From NCBI RefSeq assembly GCF_030687575.1, contig NZ_CP117439.1, positions 434,001-498,000 of the forward strand: a DNA stretch of 64,000 nucleotides, in the 5' to 3' direction. The DNA is from Pseudomonas sp. FP2309 (GTDB lineage: Bacteria > Pseudomonadota > Gammaproteobacteria > Pseudomonadales > Pseudomonadaceae). The notes below the pieces were generated by a model, which was not told the DNA's origin, made no database searches, and saw nothing but the letters and a program-made list of their open reading frames with translations. The first letter of the stretch is position 1. The number at the start of each line of letters is the position of its first letter. A program made the position numbers and the translations under genes. Positions 57,071 through 64,000 of this stretch are shown one piece after another.

Positions 57071-58314
57071 ACCGGCTCACTCGCACAGATTTCCGACAGC
57101 ATGCGCAAGCGCCGCTTGGGCTCGCTGACAAACGGGTTGCGTTCGTCCCACGCGTAACCGGCGAGGATCGCGCTGATCATCCGACGAATCTCCGGCGAGC
57201 CGTCGGCATGGAAGATCACATCCTGGAACGTCCCCGCGTACCACCCTTCGACGTAGCAGCGGAATGTGTCGACGCCGCGCTTCAAAGGTTCGGCAAACTC
57301 GGTTTGCCAGTCTACAGTCTCGCCGTTGAGCTGACGGTCCAGCAGGCCGGCTGCCATGCTGGCCGAGCGCATGGCAATGGTCACGCCGGAGGAGAATACC
57401 GGGTCGAGGAATTCCGCCGCATTGCCCAGCAGAGCAAAGCCAGGGCCGTGCAGGGTTTTGACGTTGGCCGAGTAGCCGCCGATGGTGCGCGCGGGTGTAT
57501 CCCACACCGCGTTGTGCAGCACACCGGCCAGGCTTGGGGTTTCGTCGATAAAACCACGCAGGCAGGCGTCGAGGTCGGTGTCACGCCCGTCGAAATGCTC
57601 CTTGGCCGCCACCACGCCCACCGAGCAACGTCCGTTGCTGAAGGGGATGGTCCAGAACCAGATATCGCGATGGGTCGGGTGGGTGGTCACGAGGATTTTG
57701 GTGCGGTCGAAACCTGGGTGTTCGATGCGGTCTTCAACGTGGGTAAACACCGCCTGGCGCACCGGGAAATTCGACGGTGCCTCCAAGTCCAGCAGGCGCG
57801 GCAGCACACGGCCGTAGCCGCTGGCGTCGAGCACGAACTTGGCTTTGACGTGGTATTCGCTGCCGTTCTCGCGACGCACATGCAGGTAGCGGCAAGCGTC
57901 GGAAAAATCCACGCCGACGATGGTTTCGCCGTAGCGGATTTCCACGCCTTGCAACGCGGCCTGATCGGCCAGCAACTTGTCGAACTCACCGCGCTGTACC
58001 TGAAAGGTGGTCGGCTTGCCGTTGCTGAAGGTATCGCTGAAATCAAAGGCGCTGTAGCGCTCGCCCCAGGCAAACGCGGCACCGGTTTTTACCTGGAAAC
58101 CAGCGGCCTGCACGGCGTCGAGCATGCCGGCTTCTTCGATAAAGTCGATGCAGTGGGACAGCAGGCTTTCGCCGATCGAGAAACGCGGAAAATGCTGGCG
58201 CTCGATGATCAATACATCATGCCCTTTGCGCTTGAGCAGCGCGGCGGCGATGGCCCCGGACGGACCGGCACCGATCACCACCACGTGGCGACGTTCCATT
58301 TCAACTGTGGGCAC
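57067..58314 (-). CDS. FAD-dependent oxidoreductase with halogenase-like motifs
   Basis: A 415-residue flavoprotein of the tryptophan-halogenase/geranylgeranyl-reductase-like family. FAD-binding GxGxxG is IGAGPSG (residues 14-20). The halogenase-type signature W-x-W-x-I-P is present as WFWTIP (219-224) and a Lys lies at 76 in FQVKTGAAFAWG, near the catalytic Lys position of flavin-dependent halogenases. A second FAD motif occurs in LLGNAAEFLDPVFSSGV. The start is GTG 58314 with AAGGAG 5 nt upstream; ATG 58299 lacks an RBS. It could hydroxylate or halogenate the aryl ring, or oxidise the polyene; sequence alone does not decide. Confidence 0.8.
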   Translation of the reverse strand: MPTVEMERRHVVVIGAGPSGAIAAALLKRKGHDVLIIERQHFPRFSIGESLLSHCIDFIEEAGMLDAVQAAGFQVKTGAAFAWGERYSAFDFSDTFSNGKPTTFQVQRGEFDKLLADQAALQGVEIRYGETIVGVDFSDACRYLHVRRENGSEYHVKAKFVLDASGYGRVLPRLLDLEAPSNFPVRQAVFTHVEDRIEHPGFDRTKILVTTHPTHRDIWFWTIPFSNGRCSVGVVAAKEHFDGRDTDLDACLRGFIDETPSLAGVLHNAVWDTPARTIGGYSANVKTLHGPGFALLGNAAEFLDPVFSSGVTIAMRSASMAAGLLDRQLNGETVDWQTEFAEPLKRGVDTFRCYVEGWYAGTFQDVIFHADGSPEIRRMISAILAGYAWDERNPFVSEPKRRLRMLSEICASEPV

Positions 58315-58347
58315 GAGGGCTCCTTGCCGCATTGGCGATAATCACAT

Positions 58348-60666
58348 TCATAAGGCGTGTGTCCGTTGGCCGGCCCAGGGCGCCAGCATAAAGCTGAATG
58401 CCAGGCCCAGGCTGACCGAAAGACCGAAATTACTCACGGCAGGCGTGCTCGAAACCGCCAGCAGGCCGAACGACAACCAGGTGGTCAGCGCCGCCAGCAG
58501 CGTACCCAGCAGGCTCACGGCTGCGCCGCCGATCTGCTCGCGCATCAGGATCGCGTAGTCGACGCTGATCGCCGTCACCAACAGCAACCCGAACAGGCTG
58601 AACAGCGTCAGCGGCTGGCCCAGCCAACCCAGGCTGGCCAGACTGCACAGCGCCGCCAACAGGGGCAGGGCGACGATGCGCAGGGCGCCGCCAAAACCGA
58701 AAGGCATAACCAGTAACAGCACGATCAGCACGCACGACATCAGCTTCAGCTCCGCGGCGCTGATCTGTGTGGCGGCGAACACGCGGTTCAAATCACCCAG
58801 GCGATCGACCAACTGCACGCCCGGCAAATCCAGTGCTTGCACCCGCAACAGCGCCGGGTTGTTGAGGCCTTGCAGGCTGACCATCGCGGCGACGCCGCCG
58901 TCCACCGGGCCCAGCCAGAGCGTGCGCCAGGGTTCGGCCAGGGGGCCGATCAACGCCGCGTCGATGTCTTCGATGGGCAGTGCCTGCAATTGGGCCACTT
59001 CGGCCTGCAGGGCGGCTGCCGGAACACCGAGGTCCAGCAGCGGCTGCCAATGCTGGGGGAGTGCGTTGAGGGCATCGCGCAGTCGTTGCTGCTCGGCCGG
59101 CAGGCTGACCAATTGATTGAGCGCCAGATAACCCTGGAGCTTGTCCATATTCACCAGTTGATCCAGGCGCTGGGCCAGCGCGCTCTGACGCTCGAGCAAC
59201 TGCTGCTGATTCTCGGCGCGCACCAGGAAGAACTGGCTGGTGGGCTGGAACCCGGTGATACGCGCCACGGCCTGGGCCTCTTGCAGCAGTTGCGGCGGGG
59301 CGCCGATCCACTGGCGGATATCGTTTTTACTGTTGAGCTGCCACAGGCCACCGGCGCAAAACAGCAGCACCAGCGCCAGCAACACCGAGCTAGGCACGCG
59401 CTTGAGCAAGGCGACGCGCAACTGCCACAGGCCTTCGGCGATACGCAGCGGCCACTGCGCCGGGCGCAGTTCGATGCCGTTGAGCAGCGCCGGTAACAGG
59501 CACACGGCCGACAGGTATGCACCGACTAAACCGGCGGCGGAGAACACCGCGATTTGCGTCAGCGCCGGGAACGGTGTCCAGGCCAACGCCAGGTAACCGA
59601 TGCAACTGGTGGCCAGGCTCAGGCTCAGCCCCGGCAGGGTCAGGCGCAAGGCCGGCCAACTGCGCCAGGGCTTGAGGCTCCAGCTTTTCGACAGGTAATG
59701 CAGCGGGTAATCCACCGCCACGCCGATCAGGCTGGAGCCGAGTACCAAGGTCATCACATGCATATGGCCAAACAGCGCCACGCAGGCCACCGCGCCAAAC
59801 AGCATGCCCACCAGCACCGGCACGAAGGCCAGCAGCACGCGCCAGCGGCGAAACGCCAGCAACAGCAACAACAGGATGCCCACGGTCGCGCCGCCGCCGA
59901 CCCAGGTGATTTCCCGGGTTGCCTGCTGCTGGCCGTTGGCCGCATACAGCAAACCGCTGGCGGCGAGCAGTTGTGCGCCCTGCCGGCCTGCTTGTTCACG
60001 GCTGGCCTGGAGCAGGTCCGCCACTTGCAACGGCAGTTTCATATCGAAGGCGTTACCGGTGGTGCGCGCGCGCAGCAGCACCCAGCTTTTGCCGTCGGCG
60101 TCGGCGATCAACGCGCCGCTGCCGATATCCAACTGCACCGAACCGCGCTGCGGCTGGCTGTTCTGGATGCGGCCGGTCAGGCCCAGCCAGTCCTCCTGGC
60201 CAGGCACCAGGCTGAAGCCGGTGAAGGGGTCGAACAGTGACTGCACGCGTTGCTGGATAAATGCGTCGGGGTGTTCGATCAGTTGTTCGCGGTCTTTGGC
60301 CGCGAGCATGGCCAGTCGACCGCGCAGCAGTTGCTCACGCAGCGCCGGCAGGTCGGCTTGCAGGTTCCATTGCACCGTTTCAAACAGCCCGCTGGCCTGC
60401 CAGCGCTCGCCCAACTGTTGGGCCATGGCCACCGCTTGCTGGCGATCGGCGTGCCCCACCAGCACCAGCATCTGGCGGTTCAATGGTTCCTGCATGCGCT
60501 GCTCGGCTTGCAGCTCAAGGGCGTCAGGCGTACTGCCCGGCACCAGTTCCATCAGGTTGGCCGACAGCGGTGCGCCATGGCGCCACTGCCAGCCGGCCAG
60601 TGCCAACACGGCCACCAGCAGGATCAGGAACAGACGCGGCAACAGGCGCTCACTGGGCAAAGTCAT
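58348..60666 (-). CDS. MMPL/RND-type exporter of the aryl polyene cluster
   Basis: A 772-residue RND-superfamily membrane protein with two repeats. Each has one leading transmembrane helix (about 10-27 and 420-440), a large periplasmic domain, and a bundle of about five helices (about 250-400 and 640-765). The Asp typical of proton-coupled RND proteins is present in VAVDYPLHYLS and again in SVDYAILMREQI. Such exporters are conserved in aryl polyene clusters and are thought to extract or move the pigment lipid across the inner membrane. It overlaps the LolA-like gene by 17 nt and precedes the FAD enzyme by 33 bp. Confidence 0.87.
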   Translation of the reverse strand: MTLPSERLLPRLFLILLVAVLALAGWQWRHGAPLSANLMELVPGSTPDALELQAEQRMQEPLNRQMLVLVGHADRQQAVAMAQQLGERWQASGLFETVQWNLQADLPALREQLLRGRLAMLAAKDREQLIEHPDAFIQQRVQSLFDPFTGFSLVPGQEDWLGLTGRIQNSQPQRGSVQLDIGSGALIADADGKSWVLLRARTTGNAFDMKLPLQVADLLQASREQAGRQGAQLLAASGLLYAANGQQQATREITWVGGGATVGILLLLLLAFRRWRVLLAFVPVLVGMLFGAVACVALFGHMHVMTLVLGSSLIGVAVDYPLHYLSKSWSLKPWRSWPALRLTLPGLSLSLATSCIGYLALAWTPFPALTQIAVFSAAGLVGAYLSAVCLLPALLNGIELRPAQWPLRIAEGLWQLRVALLKRVPSSVLLALVLLFCAGGLWQLNSKNDIRQWIGAPPQLLQEAQAVARITGFQPTSQFFLVRAENQQQLLERQSALAQRLDQLVNMDKLQGYLALNQLVSLPAEQQRLRDALNALPQHWQPLLDLGVPAAALQAEVAQLQALPIEDIDAALIGPLAEPWRTLWLGPVDGGVAAMVSLQGLNNPALLRVQALDLPGVQLVDRLGDLNRVFAATQISAAELKLMSCVLIVLLLVMPFGFGGALRIVALPLLAALCSLASLGWLGQPLTLFSLFGLLLVTAISVDYAILMREQIGGAAVSLLGTLLAALTTWLSFGLLAVSSTPAVSNFGLSVSLGLAFSFMLAPWAGQRTHAL

Positions 60667-61240
60667 GGCGCTCCGCGTCGCTTAGCGGCTGGCTTGCCGT
60701 GCTGTCCTGCATGCGCAGTACGGTGCTGTCGCCCTGGGTTTCCAGCAGTTCGATGGTCTGCACCAGTTCACCGCCATTGATAGTGATCTGGGTGAACACC
60801 TGCTTGAGCAGCAACGAACGCGGGATCAGCGTGAGCGTCCACTGCGTGGCTTCGCCTCGCAGCTGCAGTTCGAAGTCACGCTGCAAGCCGCTGCTGTCGC
60901 CCTGCAGCACGGCCAGGAACAGGCGATTCTGCTCCGCGCCGGCGCTCTTGTTCGGCAGGCTTTGCCAGCCATTGGCGTCACGCCGGGCGATGCCCTGGGC
61001 GCTGATGCGGTAGTCCTGTTGCAACGGGGTTTTGAGCAGCCACAGCAGGCCGTGGTCCTTGGCCAGCACAAAGGTGCCCTTGCTGACCAACGGTTGTGGC
61101 AGCGCGCGCAGGTGTTTCTCCTGGATGAAACTGCCGTGGATCACGCTGGGTTTGGCCAACTGATCGCTGAGTTGTTGCAGGTCGAAGGCGTGGGCGTTGA
61201 GGCTCAGCAGCACGCCGACAAACAGGATAAACGCTCTCAT
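60650..61240 (-). CDS. LolA-like outer-membrane lipoprotein carrier of the aryl polyene cluster
   Basis: A 196-residue periplasmic protein. The signal peptide (MRAFILFVGVLLSLNAHA) is cleaved before FDLQQL; the mature part has the LolA/LolB half-barrel pattern, including SFIQEKHLRALPQPLVSKG and the LLWLLKTPLQQDYR strand. It is not LolA of the housekeeping lipoprotein pathway but the cluster-linked paralog, which probably carries the hydrophobic pigment through the periplasm between the MMPL exporter and the outer membrane. ATG 61240 overlaps the thioesterase stop (ATGA). Confidence 0.85.
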   Translation of the reverse strand: MRAFILFVGVLLSLNAHAFDLQQLSDQLAKPSVIHGSFIQEKHLRALPQPLVSKGTFVLAKDHGLLWLLKTPLQQDYRISAQGIARRDANGWQSLPNKSAGAEQNRLFLAVLQGDSSGLQRDFELQLRGEATQWTLTLIPRSLLLKQVFTQITINGGELVQTIELLETQGDSTVLRMQDSTASQPLSDAERHDFAQ

Positions 61241-61662
61241 GCCAAGGCCCTCGCGACCGCATCGGTGAACACCTTGGGCGACGCCAGCTGCATCTCGCGA
61301 CTGGCTATTTCGACCGCCACCTGCACGGTGCTGGCGCGGGTCAAGCGCTCGCCGCTGGCCAGGTCGGTGATCAGGTAATTGACCTTCAAGCGGTTCTCCC
61401 ACTCCACCAGGCTGGCGCGCACGTTGATGGTCTGGCCAAACACGGCACCGCGTACATAGCGCAGTTGCATGTCGATCACCGGCCAGGCGTAGCCGGCTTC
61501 GAGCATCGCCGTGTAGTTGTGGCCGATCTTGTCCAGCAGCGCACAACGCGCCACTTCCAGGTACTTCACGTAATGCCCGTGCCACACCACGTTCATGGTG
61601 TCGACGTCAAAAAACGGCACCAGGATTTCGGTGTCGCAGTGCAGCACGCCGGGGCTACGCAT
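61237..61662 (-). CDS. 4-Hydroxybenzoyl-CoA-type hotdog thioesterase
   Basis: A 141-residue hotdog enzyme. The signature FFDVDTMNVVWHGHYVKYLE holds the catalytic Asp of YbgC/4HBT thioesterases. In aryl polyene systems a thioesterase of this kind is thought to release or proofread acyl intermediates. ATG 61662 gives a normal 4HBT length; the open frame further upstream reads antisense to conserved ammonia-lyase sequence. It overlaps the ammonia-lyase gene by 8 nt and the LolA-like gene by 4 nt. Confidence 0.86.
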   Translation of the reverse strand: MRSPGVLHCDTEILVPFFDVDTMNVVWHGHYVKYLEVARCALLDKIGHNYTAMLEAGYAWPVIDMQLRYVRGAVFGQTINVRASLVEWENRLKVNYLITDLASGERLTRASTVQVAVEIASREMQLASPKVFTDAVARALA

Positions 61663-63196
61663 GCAGCCTCCAGTGTTGCTCGGCAATGCGTTGCAGGCAC
61701 AGGCGCAGTTCACCTTCCAGGGCGCGGTCTTCGATAACGGGCGCAAAGTCCTCGGCCAGTTGCGCGTGCATGGCCGCCAGTGCCGGTGGCAGCGGCCGCG
61801 CATCCTCGGCCCTGGCACGCAGCCACACGCCTTGGTTGGCGGCGAGCAGTGTGGCGGCGGCGACCTGTTCGGTCAGCTCCAGCACGCGGATCGCATCGCG
61901 GGCGGCGATGGTGCCCATGCTCACTTTGTCCTGGTTGTGGCACTCGGTGGAGCGCGAGAACACGCTGGCCGGCATGGTGTTTTTCAGCGCTTCGGCGGTC
62001 CAGGCGCTGGTGCCGATCTGCACGGCCTTGAACCCGTGGTTGATCATCGCGCGGTCGGCTGGCGCGCCCGACAGGTTGCTCGGCAGGCCGTGGTTGTAAC
62101 GCACGTCCACCAGCAGCGCGAGTTGGCGGTCGAGCAGGTCGGCCACGTTGGCCACCAGGGTCTTGAGGCTGTCCATGGCAAAGGCGATATGCCCACCGTA
62201 GAAGTGCCCGCCATGCAGTACGCGTTCTTCTTCGGCGTCGATGATCGGGTTGTCGTTGGCGCTGTTCAGTTCGATTTCGATAAACGAGCGCAGCCAGTTC
62301 AGGCTGTCGGCCAGCACGCCCAGAACGTGCGGCGCGCAGCGCAGGGAGTAGCGATCCTGTAAACGGTGCAGCGGCGCGGTCGGGGCGTCGATGGCCAGGT
62401 CCTGGCGCAGCCACGCAGCGACTTGCATCTGCCCCGGATGCGGCTTGGCCGCGAACAGGCGTTCGTCGAAGTGCTCCGGGTTACCTTGCAGCGCCACCAC
62501 GTTGAGCGCGGTGATACGGGTGGCCAGCTGCAACAGGTAATCGGCGCGGGCAAAGGCCAGGCAGGCAAGACCGGTCATCACGGCGGTGCCATTCATCAGC
62601 GCCAGGGCTTCCTTGGGCCGCAGTACCAGCGGCTCCCAACCGAGTTCGCGGTGCACATCGGCCGCCTGGCGGCGTTCGCCACGGAACAGCACCTCGCGCT
62701 CGCCGGACAGGGTCGCGGCCACGTAGGACAGCGGCGTCAGATCGCCGCTGGCGCCCACCGAGCCTTCTTCCGGGATCAGCGGCAGTACGTCGTGTTCGAG
62801 GAACCCATGCAGGCGCTCCAGCAGCTCCACACGCACCCCGGACACACCATGGCACAGCGACTGCAAACGCGCGGCCAGCACGGCGCGGGTGGCCTGGGCG
62901 TCGAGCAACTTGCCCAGGCCGCAACCGTGGAAGGTATACAGGTGACGCGGCAGCGCTTCGACGTGCTGCAACGGCACCGCCACCACGCACGAGTCGCCGT
63001 AGCCGGTGGTCACGCCGTAGATCACGCCCTCCTTGTCCAGCAGCGAATCGAGGAACTGCGCGCCCTTGGCGATGCGCTGGCGATAGGCAGCATCGCCCTG
63101 CAACTGCGTGGGCGCCTGACGGTTGGCCAGGGCCAGCACGTCTTCGATGCGCAGGGGGCGTTCGCCAAAGGTTACCGGCTCAAGATGCGTCGTCAT
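61655..63196 (-). CDS. Aromatic amino acid ammonia-lyase (HAL/PAL/TAL family)
   Basis: A 513-residue MIO-dependent lyase. The Ala-Ser-Gly triad that forms the MIO cofactor is 149-151 in SVGASGDLTPLSYVAA, and the catalytic Tyr is Tyr60 in VIYGVTTGYG. Other family parts include NSANDNPIID and the QDKVSMGT region. The substrate-selectivity pair, which is Ser-His in histidine lyases and His-Leu in R. sphaeroides tyrosine lyase, reads Phe89-His90 here. In this cluster the product is probably a cinnamic-acid-type starter (for example 4-coumarate from tyrosine) rather than urocanate; this is inferred from context. It overlaps the flanking genes by 17 and 8 nt. Confidence 0.85.
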   Translation of the reverse strand: MTTHLEPVTFGERPLRIEDVLALANRQAPTQLQGDAAYRQRIAKGAQFLDSLLDKEGVIYGVTTGYGDSCVVAVPLQHVEALPRHLYTFHGCGLGKLLDAQATRAVLAARLQSLCHGVSGVRVELLERLHGFLEHDVLPLIPEEGSVGASGDLTPLSYVAATLSGEREVLFRGERRQAADVHRELGWEPLVLRPKEALALMNGTAVMTGLACLAFARADYLLQLATRITALNVVALQGNPEHFDERLFAAKPHPGQMQVAAWLRQDLAIDAPTAPLHRLQDRYSLRCAPHVLGVLADSLNWLRSFIEIELNSANDNPIIDAEEERVLHGGHFYGGHIAFAMDSLKTLVANVADLLDRQLALLVDVRYNHGLPSNLSGAPADRAMINHGFKAVQIGTSAWTAEALKNTMPASVFSRSTECHNQDKVSMGTIAARDAIRVLELTEQVAAATLLAANQGVWLRARAEDARPLPPALAAMHAQLAEDFAPVIEDRALEGELRLCLQRIAEQHWRLHA

Positions 63197-64000
63197 CGGT
63201 CTTCCAGAAAGGGTAAAAGTTGAACCATTGTTGGGGCGCTTCCAGGCAGAACTGGCCCAGGCGTGCGGCGTAGCGCGCGGTCCACTGAGCGATGACCTGC
63301 TCGCGGGTGCTGCGCTTCCATTCGATGGAGTGCGCGAACGGCTCGATCGTCAGGTGATAACGGCCCTGGTGCTTGAGGCACATCAGCAGGTTCACCGGGC
63401 ATTTGAGCAGCCCGGCCAGCAGCCACGGGCCTTGGGGGAACGCGGCGTTCTGGCCGAGGAAGTCCACGCGCACCGTGCGCCCACCGTGCAATGGCACGCG
63501 GTCGCCGGCGATGGCCAGCCACTCGCCGTCGTCCAGGCGCTGGCTGAGCAGCAGCATGGTGGCCGGGTCCAGTTCGCTGACCTGGATCAGACGCAAGTGG
63601 GTCGCGCCGGCTTCGCCCAGCAACCGGTTGAAGCGTTCGGCATGCTTGGTGTGCACCAGCACGTTCATGGTGACTTGCTCGCCGATCTCCGCCAGCGCAC
63701 GGCACACTTCCAGGTTGCCCAGGTGTGCGCCGACCAGCATCTGACCGCGTTCGCCCCGCAGTTGGCCGCGCAGTTGCGCCGGGTCGTGGATGCTGATCTG
63801 TTCCAGGCGCAGCTTGCCGTTCCACACGTCGAGTTTGTCGAGCAGGGCGTCGGCGAAGGCCATGAACTGACCGAACACTTTGCGATGGCTGGGGCGCAAC
63901 TCATCGCGCCCGCTCCATTCGGCCAGGCGTTGCTGGTAGTGCCAGGCGCTCTGGCGCGCGGTGCGGCCAAACAGGAAGAAGTACAACACGATGCCGTACA
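63180..64000 (-). CDS. LpxL/HtrB-type lysophospholipid acyltransferase (5' end outside window)
   Basis: The C-terminal ~273 residues of an inner-membrane acyltransferase of the lipid A late-acyltransferase family. The frame is open to the window edge (upstream codons read YGIV before LYFFLFGR), so the start lies beyond base 64000. Visible features: a hydrophobic segment LYFFLFGRTAR, the catalytic-type motif VGAHLGNLEVCRAL (H-x4-E/D-like), LAIAGDRVPLHGGRTVRVDF, and FPQGPWLLAGLLKCPV. In aryl polyene clusters this protein is thought to attach an acyl chain to the lipid anchor of the pigment. It is the most upstream visible gene of the operon and overlaps the ammonia-lyase gene by 17 nt. Confidence 0.85.
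   Translation of the reverse strand, partial: YGIVLYFFLFGRTARQSAWHYQQRLAEWSGRDELRPSHRKVFGQFMAFADALLDKLDVWNGKLRLEQISIHDPAQLRGQLRGERGQMLVGAHLGNLEVCRALAEIGEQVTMNVLVHTKHAERFNRLLGEAGATHLRLIQVSELDPATMLLLSQRLDDGEWLAIAGDRVPLHGGRTVRVDFLGQNAAFPQGPWLLAGLLKCPVNLLMCLKHQGRYHLTIEPFAHSIEWKRSTREQVIAQWTARYAARLGQFCLEAPQQWFNFYPFWKTDDDAS

Overview
The window is GC-rich chromosomal DNA from a Pseudomonas, most likely of the P. fluorescens group. Evidence: the complete medium-chain-length PHA locus (phaC1-phaZ-phaC2-phaD facing phaI-phaF), Pseudomonas-type REP elements, and a gene order that, from memory, follows P. aeruginosa PAO1 from opgH to hemE (about PA5077 to PA5034). Coding is dense with long operons and short gaps. 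I see no rRNA, tRNA, CRISPR array, insertion sequence, prophage or plasmid function.

Layout. (1) 1-4772: the 3' end of opgH, then a polar amino acid ABC transporter with two tandem paralogous binding proteins, one permease and one ATPase. (2) 4793-8744: two adjacent chemoreceptors with McpS/McpQ/McpK-like (HBM-type) sensor regions. (3) 8856-14829, minus strand: ubiE-ubiJ-ubiB, hisI-hisE, tatA-tatB-tatC and rsmE, tightly packed. (4) 15072-21943: PHA storage. phaI and phaF (granule phasins) face phaC1-phaZ-phaC2-phaD. A sigma-54-like promoter inside an inverted repeat and a Crc/Hfq-type A-rich motif lie at the start of phaC1. (5) 22193-30820: DUF971 protein, hslVU protease, an FtsN-like SPOR protein, argS, priA, rpmE and a secreted SNase-like nuclease. 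(6) 30978-34814: malic enzyme and PBP1A, which converge on a perfect bidirectional terminator. (7) 35033-41910: a compact pilM-pilN-pilO/P-pilQ locus followed by aroK, aroB and a DamX-like protein. (8) 42265-49372: gltB, gltD, hemE. (9) 49421-51715: a divergent MFS exporter/LysR pair. (10) 51806-64000, minus strand: an aryl-polyene-type pigment cluster with two ketosynthases, ketoreductase, dehydratase, DUF3261 lipoprotein, methyltransferase, halogenase-like flavoenzyme, MMPL exporter, LolA-like protein, thioesterase, aromatic ammonia-lyase and an acyltransferase cut by the window end.

The most unusual part is region 7. PilM lacks about 137 residues from the middle of its actin-like fold, PilO and PilP are one polypeptide without the PilP lipoprotein signal, and PilQ is 460 residues without room for AMIN domains. 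The flanks (PBP1A gene on one side, aroK-aroB-damX on the other) match both the P. aeruginosa pilMNOPQ locus and the E. coli hofMNOPQ locus. The result looks like a reduced, Hof/Com-like secretin system, either remodelled or decaying. Second in interest is the pigment cluster, whose flavoenzyme carries the W-x-W-x-I-P signature and a lysine typical of flavin-dependent halogenases, next to an ammonia-lyase of unknown amino acid specificity. Third is the first chemoreceptor, which has non-consensus charged residues at the signalling tip.
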